A DNA stretch of 64,000 bases from Acidobacteriota bacterium. Lineage in GTDB: Bacteria; Acidobacteriota; Blastocatellia; Pyrinomonadales; Pyrinomonadaceae. The stretch is taken from positions 62,001 through 126,000 of the forward strand of contig JAHBSI010000003.1 in NCBI GenBank assembly GCA_019639195.1, read 5' to 3'. Position 1 is the stretch's first letter, and each line of letters opens with the position of its first letter. The position numbers and the translations under genes are program-made. A model generated the notes under the pieces. The model saw only the letters and a list, made by a program, of their open reading frames with translations. It did no database searches and was not told the origin of the DNA. Positions 1-7,855 of this stretch are shown in pieces.

Positions 1-107
1 CCGGAACGGCAGTCCTTCAGCGGGGCCGCGATGTGCGGATCAAAAAGGGGCAGACCTTTGTGATCGAATTGAAGGAAGACCTGATCTTACCGGTATTGGA
101 TTATTGA
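1..107 (+). CDS. C-terminal end of a glycine-zipper-type envelope protein (partial)
   Basis: Only the last 34 codons are present; the frame is set by codons starting at position 3 and the stop is TGA at 105-107. The tail contains VLQRGRDVRIKKGQTFVIEL. It resembles the tail of the glycine-zipper protein at 55503-56534 (VIERGKQIKLNENQQIRIK): a Gly/Ala-rich stretch leading into a V-[LI]-x-R-G-[RK]-[DQ] strand and a short beta hairpin. By that resemblance it is probably the end of a secreted or periplasmic protein of the same family. The function is unknown, and the start and most of the protein lie outside the window. A strong hairpin terminator follows. Confidence 0.55.
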   Translation, partial: GTAVLQRGRDVRIKKGQTFVIELKEDLILPVLDY

Positions 108-149
108 ATTTGGCCGTTGGCGAGAACCGTTCGGCCATATTAGGAAAAG

Positions 150-185
150 GCCCGTCGTGAAGGGGAGAGCACGACGGGCTTTTTC
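150..185 (+). terminator. Rho-independent terminator after the partial gene
   Basis: A perfect 10-bp stem (GCCCGTCGTG at 150-159, CACGACGGGC at 170-179) encloses a 10-nt loop and is followed by five T from 180. It separates the partial gene from mdh. Confidence 0.9.
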
Positions 186-275
186 TATTGCGCCGCGGGC
201 CTTTTTGGTGTTGGTACGCCGTTGTGAGAAAATATCGTTTTTATCAAACAAAACTATCTCAAACAGGAAGGTTAA

Positions 276-1211
<936 letters not shown>

Positions 1212-1231
1212 TCTGCATCTTCAACCTTGAA

Positions 1232-1257
1232 AAAAGGCGGCCGTTTGGCCGCCTTTT
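1232..1257. terminator. Bidirectional terminator between mdh and the metalloprotease
   Basis: The stem AAAAGGCGGCC / GGCCGCCTTTT surrounds a GTTT loop. A-run and T-run flanks on both sides let it serve mdh (+) and the convergent protease gene (-). Confidence 0.85.
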
Positions 1258-1305
1258 CATTGTCAATTGTAAATTGGGTGATCGTTAATTGGGAGCAAAG
1301 CGTTC

Positions 1306-3831
1306 CTAGTTCACATACGCACTCGGTGCGGGAATGTCGCCCGCAAGGCCGAACGGTATCACAGAGAAGCCTGCACTCGAACCGAGTATGTAGAACAATC
1401 CCTGTGCGTCAGGACGATAGACCGCAAGGTCGGCCTTGCCGTCGCCGTCATAGTCGCCTGCCGCGGGAATGTCGGTCGAGATGCCGAACGGTGCTCCATA
1501 CGCCGTCTCGTTCTCGCTTCTTAGGACATACCAGAATCCGGTCGATGGCCTCCAGACCGCGAGGTCCGTCTTGCCGTCGCCCGTGTAGTCCGCCGGAACG
1601 ACCTTGTCGCCTGCTGCTCCGAACTGTGCCGCGTAGAACGAACCGTTCGATGAGTTGAACCGATACCAGACGCCTGTCGATGGCCTGTAAACGGCAATAT
1701 CTGCCTTGCCGTCTCCGTCAAAGTCTGCGGTGGTCGGCTTGTCGCCTGCAAGCCCGAACTGCACGGCGATAAAGCCTTGCGTCGAACGCTGTATGTAGAA
1801 CGTGCCCTGTGCATCAGGCCGATACACGGCAAGGTCGGCCTTGCCGTCCCCATCGAAATCTCCCGGCGAAGGAATGTCGGTCGATATCCCGAAAGGAGCG
1901 ACCGTTAGCGTCAGGTCCTCGCTTCTGAGAATGAACCACGTTCCGGTCGATGGCCGATAGATCGCAACATCCGTCTTGCCGTCGCCCGTATAGTCGGCAG
2001 GCACGAGTTTGTCGCCCGCCGCACCGAACTGATACGCCGTAAAGCCCGCGGTCGATCTCTGCAGATACCAGACGTTGTTCGACGGCCGATAAACACTCGC
2101 ATCCGTCTTACCATCTCCATCAAAATCAAACATCGTCGCACCCGTCGGCGTCGATGAATTGCCGATCGTGAAGTTTGCCGAAGATGCTCCCATCGGGTCA
2201 ATAAATCCTGCTTCCCGGACGCGAATCCGTGCGGTCGATGTCGGCGTATTCGGTACCGTCCAGCTTCTTGACCCGGAATTTGCAACGTCGGTCGCGATCG
2301 CGGTCGGATAGGTCGCACCGCCATCAGTCGAGAGTTCGATCGTGACATTGCGGTCAAATCCGGACGCGTTCGTCCAGGTGATATTGACGTTCGACCCCAT
2401 AGCGACAGAACCGCTTGCGGGCGCAACATTCGTGATCGCGTCACGCACCTGATCCGAATTGCTGTCGCGATACCAGCCGATATCGCGCATTTCCTGGCGT
2501 GTGAGATCAAGCGTAAGCGGTATCCCGGTGTTAATGTTCGGCTCCATCAACAGATTCGGACTGCAAGCCGTATTGAAATGCGAGATCGACGATCCGCCCT
2601 GAAATGTCGATGGCGTGTAGAGCTGCACTCGGCCGCTCGAATCGTCACAGGCAGTCAGAAAACTTGACGCGATCCTTACATTCGGCCCGTCAAATACGAC
2701 GTTGTTGTTGTTCGTCGCAGATGTTCGACGTTCGATCTCAGTCATTTCCGACCAACGCTTGCCGGTCGTCGTATCGACCATAAAGCGAAGGTACGCATCC
2801 GGAAATCCCGATGGCATCTCGCCGGTCGATCCGTTCACAAAGCTCGAAAACCCGAGCCCGTGTCCCATTTCATGCAATAGAACGACTAACAGATTGATTC
2901 GGCCCGACGGTGTCGAATTGTTCAGGCCGTAATAGAATCGTGTTCCGGCACCCAGACAGCCGTTGTCAACGTCAGTGTTGAATTGAGCAAATATCTCGGG
3001 GTTTGTAAGGTTGAGAGGCGAGCCGGAGAGTTTGTTGGCAAGAGCAACGTGATACCACGTGCCCGCGACCGGTGCGCCGGAGAAATCTCGAATTCGGCTC
3101 GTCGCACCCGCAGAGCCGAGGACACCGCCGCTCGAGCTGCAGGGCGTCAGCGAATTGAACTGAGAGTTGACCTCGATCGGAACCGTCGTATCAAGAAAAG
3201 CCCCCCAGATGCCCGCTGCAAAATTGAATAGATTCAAACGCTGCTGTCCGCGTGTGGTCCCATCATTGCCGCCTTCCGGCGCCGCAGCGGTCGGGTCGTT
3301 AAATCCTTCACCGGCACCGTCGCCATTGACGATCGTGATCGTTGCCGAGTTCGGATGCATCGCCCGTCTCTGAGCTGCTTCGGCGATCAGCTCCTTGTAA
3401 AAAACGAGTTCAGCAGGCGACATTCCGTGTCGAGCCGCCTCATCTGCGATCTGTGTCCGCTCCGGATAATGCGACGTGAGCTTCGCACCGGTCAAAAGAT
3501 CCCGGCCGAAGAAGTTGTCTGCCTCGGATAGATCGGTCACGCACGCCGCAACCGGTTCACCGTCGCTTCCAAGCCGCCCGAGCATCACATTCTGAAACGT
3601 CCTGCCCATATCGACCTCGACCGCCCCGTCAGGCAATGTACGTTCGATGCTGCGGGCGTCGGTGCGGTCGGTAAGGTCACCGATCAAGCGTCCAAGGTCG
3701 CGATCGCTATCTTGAGCCTGGGGCTGGTTACGTGTCTGCGCTTTTGCCAGGGACCAGCGGCCCGTTCCGACAAAAGAAAGCACTCCGAGGATCAAAGCCA
3801 ATACCGTCGAGGAAAGAATTACTTTTTTCAT
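1306..3831 (-). CDS. Secreted zinc metalloprotease with FG-GAP/VCBS repeats
   Basis: 841 aa from an ATG at 3831, chosen because it begins a typical signal peptide (MKKVILSSTVLALILGVLSF). An in-frame start 50 codons upstream would put a hydrophilic tail before the signal. A zincin motif HEMGHGLGF lies at about residues 320-328 (HExxH plus a third ligand region), followed by a conserved-looking DIGW segment that closes the catalytic domain near residue 465. An Ig-like beta domain comes next, then six 45-residue DxDGDGKxD calcium-binding FG-GAP/VCBS repeats ending at the C-terminus. Expected to be an extracellular or surface peptidase; the substrate is unknown. Divergent from the subtilase gene. 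It belongs to the metzincin-like group, but I cannot assign a MEROPS family. Confidence 0.85.
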   Translation of the reverse strand: MKKVILSSTVLALILGVLSFVGTGRWSLAKAQTRNQPQAQDSDRDLGRLIGDLTDRTDARSIERTLPDGAVEVDMGRTFQNVMLGRLGSDGEPVAACVTDLSEADNFFGRDLLTGAKLTSHYPERTQIADEAARHGMSPAELVFYKELIAEAAQRRAMHPNSATITIVNGDGAGEGFNDPTAAAPEGGNDGTTRGQQRLNLFNFAAGIWGAFLDTTVPIEVNSQFNSLTPCSSSGGVLGSAGATSRIRDFSGAPVAGTWYHVALANKLSGSPLNLTNPEIFAQFNTDVDNGCLGAGTRFYYGLNNSTPSGRINLLVVLLHEMGHGLGFSSFVNGSTGEMPSGFPDAYLRFMVDTTTGKRWSEMTEIERRTSATNNNNVVFDGPNVRIASSFLTACDDSSGRVQLYTPSTFQGGSSISHFNTACSPNLLMEPNINTGIPLTLDLTRQEMRDIGWYRDSNSDQVRDAITNVAPASGSVAMGSNVNITWTNASGFDRNVTIELSTDGGATYPTAIATDVANSGSRSWTVPNTPTSTARIRVREAGFIDPMGASSANFTIGNSSTPTGATMFDFDGDGKTDASVYRPSNNVWYLQRSTAGFTAYQFGAAGDKLVPADYTGDGKTDVAIYRPSTGTWFILRSEDLTLTVAPFGISTDIPSPGDFDGDGKADLAVYRPDAQGTFYIQRSTQGFIAVQFGLAGDKPTTADFDGDGKADIAVYRPSTGVWYRFNSSNGSFYAAQFGAAGDKVVPADYTGDGKTDLAVWRPSTGFWYVLRSENETAYGAPFGISTDIPAAGDYDGDGKADLAVYRPDAQGLFYILGSSAGFSVIPFGLAGDIPAPSAYVN
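1324..2127 (-). repeat. Six FG-GAP repeats arranged as a duplicated three-unit block
   Basis: Six units of about 135 bp encode DxDGDGKxD..YRP..FG...D-P. Units 1 and 4 share AAGDK-VPA, units 2 and 5 share APFGISTDIP, and units 3 and 6 share YRPDAQG..FGLAGD. The array is therefore A-B-C followed by A'-B'-C', with the block boundary near 1725. Confidence 0.9.
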
Positions 3832-4195
3832 GATTGATACAACCGGGTAATGTGGGTGTCGTGCGAACCACGCGGAAATTTCGATTCTCTCACAACCGAA
3901 GACAATTTGAAACAAGAATTTCCCCGACAGACCCTGCGAACGCGATCGGGCGAAACCCAAATTGGCGCCGCCTTGGAGCACGGTCGCGGAGAGCGTTCAG
4001 AATGTCGTTCAGGGTGACCGAATTTGCACGTCAGGCTGACCGATTTTCGGTCTCGTGACAAGTACCCATCTTCTCTAACCACTTCTACTACAACAATTAG
4101 CTTGTGGCACACCCCTTGATTATAGATCGGGCAGAGGGAAGTGCGCAGACAGTGCACTCCATTTTGGGCGGTCGGCCCGGAAAGAGGATCTAAAC
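3832..4195. promoter_or_regulatory. Divergent intergenic region between the two secreted protease genes
   Basis: No gene is supported in these 364 bp. They must hold the promoters of both proteases. On the plus strand TATAGA near 4121-4126 is a plausible -10 element without a good -35. An imperfect dyad AGTGCGC-AGACA-GTGCACT lies at 4140-4158, just downstream of it, where an operator could sit. A ribosome site AAAGAGGA precedes the subtilase ATG. Confidence 0.4.
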
Positions 4196-6757
4196 ATGAA
4201 ACACAGAAAATTGCCGAAAGCGATGCAGAAAGCACTAGCGATAGTGTTTACCGCGTCCTTTCTATTTTCGAACACACTTGTGTTTGGAATTGGCAGGGCG
4301 AGCAATGCTCGTACTGCAAGTTCTGAAACGGTTGTCGCGAAATACACCACCGATCTTACGCAGCTTGGCCGTGAAGGAAGACTGCGTCAGAACCTAAGCC
4401 TCGAGAGCGAAGTTATTCGTCTCACGAACGCGTTAGCTGAAGGGGGTCTTCGCCAACCGGTTCTAGTCACTGACCTGCGGGAAACACGAAACACGATTGT
4501 TGAGCAGCTTGCCATTAGGATCGCGAACGGCGATGTGCCTCCGAGCCTTGCCGAGCGTGCCATTGTCAGGCTTGACGTGGATTCTGTGTACTCCAACGCC
4601 GCAAACAGTGATGATTTTGAGGCTCTGGTTTCATCCATCTTGGATGACGCGGTCTCCGATCACGGCAAAAAGATCCTCTTCATAGATGACCTCGGAAACG
4701 TTCTTCGTAACAAGAATGTTGCCGTAAAACTCTTGAGTTGTGTCGCTGAAGGAAAGATCGCGGTAATAGGCGGCAGCGCAGCCGCAGATTACCGCGATCG
4801 TATCGACGCGGATCAGACTCTCGCGGATGCTTTCGCAGCGTTCGAGATCAAGAGCGTTCAGGCGACGTCCGACGATGATGCTATCGGGGGCGCAAGCTCA
4901 TACCGCGGCGGCAATCTTTCGCCCGACCTTCGCGATATGATCGCGAGCGACCCGAGCGGTAAGAAGCGCGTTGACGTCATCGTTCAGGCCCGCAATGCGG
5001 ACAATCCGGCCCTTCGCCAGCTTATCGCGACCGGTGAAGCACACATCACGAACCGCATCGGAGCGACCAACACTTTGGTCGTGAATATGCCGCTTTCAAC
5101 GGTGCAGGCCTTGTCGCAAAGCGATCTCGCGAACTATATTTCACCGGATCGCCCGACGGCTACGACCGGCCATGTTGAGGACACCACCGGCCTTTCGCTA
5201 ATGCGAAGCCAGCCGGCCCTTAACGGCCGCAGTGCATATACGCTTGATGGTACAGGTGTTGGGATCGCAGTGCTCGACTCCGGTATTTATTCTTCACACA
5301 ACGGATTCAAGAACAGCAACGGCACATCGCGGATCGTTGCGAATGTAAATTTCACGAATGCCGATATCACTGACACAAGTGATGGATACGGGCACGGAAC
5401 TCACGTCGCGGGCCTCGCGGCAGGGAATTCGAATGTCTCGAGCGGTGCCTATCGCGGCATTGCCCCCAACGCGAACATTATCAGCGTAAAGGTGCTGAAC
5501 AACATGGGTCAGGGACAACAGTCCTGGCTTTTGAACGGCCTGAACTGGGTGCTGAATAACCGTGGGACCTACAACATCCGCGTGGTCAATCTTAGCCTCG
5601 GTGCAACTGCGATCGACACATACACGAATGATCCGGTTTGTTTGAAGGTAAAAGAGCTCGTTGACGCAGGCATCGTCGTCATTGCTGCCGCCGGAAACCT
5701 CGGAAAGGATTCAATCGGCAACAAGCGCTATGGCCAGATCCACTCGCCCGGCAATAGCCCCTACGCGATCACCATCGGTGCCAGCAACACTATGGGAACT
5801 GCCGCTCACGGTGACGATAGCATTGCAAGTTTTAGCTCACGCGGACCAACGCGAAGTTTTTACACAACATCGACCGGCACAAAGGTATTCGACAACATCA
5901 TCAAGCCGGACCTCGTCGCTCCCGGAAATAAGGTGGTTTCATACAAATCCCCTTACAACTACATGGCGGTCGAGAATCCACAGCTTTCGCTTGGGGTGAC
6001 GAATGGAACCGATTCGATGATGTATATGAGCGGCACGTCGATGTCGTCTCCGGTGGTTGCCGGTGCGGCGGCTCTCCTGCTGCAAGTAAACCCGAATCTT
6101 ACGCCTCAAATGGTGAAGATGCTGCTCCAGTACACGGCGCAGCCGATCGCAGGCGTTAACACATTCGAGCAGGGAGCGGGCGAACTGAATATAGACGGCG
6201 CGGTGCGACTAGCAAGGTCGCTTCGTACGGATGTCGATTTTCGACTGCTCTCGGTTGGCGATTCCATGGTCCCGTCCGGTTGGTCTATGCCGACGGCGTC
6301 AAGCACGATCGGTGGTTCGACAGTAGGATGGTCGCAACTCGTCACGGGCAATTTTACGAGTATATCGGGCACGCAGCTCGTCTCAAGTTTCCAGCGGGTC
6401 TATCGTCGTTCAAACACAATAGGTGACGGCGTAACGTTCGGAAGCGGCAATTTCTCATTGAGCTCGACTTACTTTTCGACCGGCCTTTCCATAAACCGGA
6501 ACATCAACGTCAGTAACGGTGCACCGCTCGGCGCAGGCTCGCTGTATCTAATCTACGGCGTGCTCGTTGGTGACGGCGTCATCGTTGGTGATGGCGTGAT
6601 CGTCGGCGATGGCGTCCTTGTAAGTGACGGTGTCCTTGTCGGTGACGGCGTGCTGGTGGGAGATGGCGTACTTATCGGCGATGGCGTTTTGATCGGTGAC
6701 GGTGTTCTTGTTGGAGACAGTGCTCTCCAAGGCGATAACACGCCCGCTATGCAGTAA
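4196..6757 (+). CDS. Secreted subtilisin-like protease with Clp-like N-terminal domain and hexapeptide repeats
   Basis: 853 aa. Residues 1-37 form a signal peptide. Residues 49-221 run collinear with the first AAA+ domain of ClpA/ClpB: KYTTDLTQLGREGRL, IVEQLAIRIANGDVPPSL, a Walker-B-like ILFIDDL at 160-166 and DYRDRIDAD. The Walker A loop is replaced by TDLRETRNT, so ATP binding is not expected. Residues 240-320 look like an I9-type propeptide. The S8 catalytic domain has Asp361 (VLDSG), His400 (GHGTHVAG), Asn501 (AAGN) and Ser615 (GTSMSSP), all intact. A beta-rich linker precedes ten six-residue repeats (790-849). Probably an active extracellular endopeptidase. A GNAT gene follows after 12 nt. 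Confidence 0.88.
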   Translation: MKHRKLPKAMQKALAIVFTASFLFSNTLVFGIGRASNARTASSETVVAKYTTDLTQLGREGRLRQNLSLESEVIRLTNALAEGGLRQPVLVTDLRETRNTIVEQLAIRIANGDVPPSLAERAIVRLDVDSVYSNAANSDDFEALVSSILDDAVSDHGKKILFIDDLGNVLRNKNVAVKLLSCVAEGKIAVIGGSAAADYRDRIDADQTLADAFAAFEIKSVQATSDDDAIGGASSYRGGNLSPDLRDMIASDPSGKKRVDVIVQARNADNPALRQLIATGEAHITNRIGATNTLVVNMPLSTVQALSQSDLANYISPDRPTATTGHVEDTTGLSLMRSQPALNGRSAYTLDGTGVGIAVLDSGIYSSHNGFKNSNGTSRIVANVNFTNADITDTSDGYGHGTHVAGLAAGNSNVSSGAYRGIAPNANIISVKVLNNMGQGQQSWLLNGLNWVLNNRGTYNIRVVNLSLGATAIDTYTNDPVCLKVKELVDAGIVVIAAAGNLGKDSIGNKRYGQIHSPGNSPYAITIGASNTMGTAAHGDDSIASFSSRGPTRSFYTTSTGTKVFDNIIKPDLVAPGNKVVSYKSPYNYMAVENPQLSLGVTNGTDSMMYMSGTSMSSPVVAGAAALLLQVNPNLTPQMVKMLLQYTAQPIAGVNTFEQGAGELNIDGAVRLARSLRTDVDFRLLSVGDSMVPSGWSMPTASSTIGGSTVGWSQLVTGNFTSISGTQLVSSFQRVYRRSNTIGDGVTFGSGNFSLSSTYFSTGLSINRNINVSNGAPLGAGSLYLIYGVLVGDGVIVGDGVIVGDGVLVSDGVLVGDGVLVGDGVLIGDGVLIGDGVLVGDSALQGDNTPAMQ
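6563..6742 (+). repeat. Ten tandem 18-bp units encoding [LI]-[VI]-G-D-G-V hexapeptides
   Basis: Units start every 18 bp from 6563. In protein they read LVGDGV, IVGDGV twice, LVSDGV, LVGDGV twice, LIGDGV twice, then decay to LVGDSA and LQGDNT. Third codon positions vary freely while the protein is almost invariant, so the array is old and held by selection on the protein. The periodicity resembles left-handed beta-helix hexapeptide repeats. Confidence 0.9.
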
Positions 6758-6769
6758 GGAGGCATTAGA

Positions 6770-7675
6770 ATGTTGAATACAGCAATGAAAATGCAACGCC
6801 GAACTGCACAGAATGCGATCGAACCGCTCTTCGCACTTTCGCCAGCAGCACCGGCATTCCGCCTGAAGCAATCGGACGAAGCCGAGGTCTTAAGATTCCT
6901 CGCTATCGAACCAGTTCAGACCGTCGTGATGTCGAGTTACATCGCAGACAATGGCATAGAAAGCGACCTGAACCGAGGTGCTTTCTACGGGCATCGTGCA
7001 TCTGATGGAAGTCTGGACGGCGTCGCGTTGATCGGCCACAGCACTCTTGTCGAAGCTCGATCAGAAGAAGCGATGACGGCCTTTGCGGTCGCAGCTCAGA
7101 ACCCGGAAGTGCCGATCCACCTAATTATGTCGAATGGCGATGATGCTCAGAAGTTCTTCGACAGAATGACAAATTGGGTGGGCACACCGCGGCTGCAATG
7201 CGTCGAAGATCGTTTCGAAGCAGCGTTTCCTTTCGCTGTCCAGTCAAGCGAGTATGCGATCAGGAATGCGGATATGAGCCAGCTCGAAGCAGTTGCTAAG
7301 GCTCAGGCAGAACTGGCATTCATCGAGTGCGGTGTTGACCCGACGATCCGCGACCGTGAAGGTTTCTTGAAGCGGGTCGCACGCCGCATCGAGCAGGGTC
7401 GTATTTTCTCGGTCTTCGAAGGTGGAAAGCTTATCTTCAAAGCGGACATCATCGCCGAGACGAACGAGACGATCTACCTGGAAGGCATCTACGTTGACCC
7501 CAAATACCGTGGAAAGGGAATCGGCTCACGTTGCCTTGCGGCTCTGACAGCACACCTTCTTTCTCGCGTGCCGAATATCTGTCTGCTGAGCAACGTGGAC
7601 TTCACCAACGCTCACCGCAGCTATCATAAAGCAGGCTTTCGGCGTACGGGCCAGTGTGTGACGCTCTTTGTCTAG
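6770..7675 (+). CDS. GNAT family N-acetyltransferase
   Basis: 301 aa. The C-terminal half holds the acetyl-CoA-binding motif V-D-P-K-Y-R-G-K-G-I-G-S (about 243-254) with the preceding beta-4 strand (IYLEGIYV) and a final strand region HRSYHKAGF, all typical of the GNAT fold. The N-terminal 150 residues look like a second, degenerate acyltransferase-like module (ALIGHSTLVEA). The acceptor substrate is not readable. An excellent ribosome site (TAAGGAGG) overlaps the subtilase stop and only 12 nt separate the genes, so the two are almost certainly co-transcribed. It has no signal peptide and should be cytoplasmic, unlike its exported neighbour. Confidence 0.8.
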   Translation: MLNTAMKMQRRTAQNAIEPLFALSPAAPAFRLKQSDEAEVLRFLAIEPVQTVVMSSYIADNGIESDLNRGAFYGHRASDGSLDGVALIGHSTLVEARSEEAMTAFAVAAQNPEVPIHLIMSNGDDAQKFFDRMTNWVGTPRLQCVEDRFEAAFPFAVQSSEYAIRNADMSQLEAVAKAQAELAFIECGVDPTIRDREGFLKRVARRIEQGRIFSVFEGGKLIFKADIIAETNETIYLEGIYVDPKYRGKGIGSRCLAALTAHLLSRVPNICLLSNVDFTNAHRSYHKAGFRRTGQCVTLFV

Positions 7676-7686
7676 AACGCGTATGT

Positions 7687-7728
7687 GACGGCATGCCAGT
7701 GCCTGTCCATTGGCTGCCGTCGGCGTTT
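7687..7728 (+). terminator. Probable terminator after the GNAT gene
   Basis: GACGGCA at 7687-7693 pairs with TGCCGTC at 7715-7721, and an inner GCCA/TGGC pair extends the stem. GGCG and four T follow. The T-run is short, so termination may be partial. Confidence 0.55.
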
Positions 7729-7855
7729 TCTCCCACATTCTTAATTTCGTTCATGAGTGCCGGGCCTGCCGGACTTTTCGATCAGGAAGCCGTTCTTCAC
7801 CTCCCCCAAGTGGCTTCCGATACGTGTAGCAAGAGCGATTCTTGCCAATAACAAA

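Noticed and set aside
1324-2127. CRISPR-like regular repeats
   Set aside because: Units are 135 bp, coding and lack spacers; they are protein repeats. The 18-bp array at 6563-6742 was rejected for the same reason.
6553-6765. An antisense frame of repeating T-P-S-P units across the hexapeptide array
   Set aside because: It is the complement of the 18-bp repeats; the plus-strand reading continues an intact subtilase.
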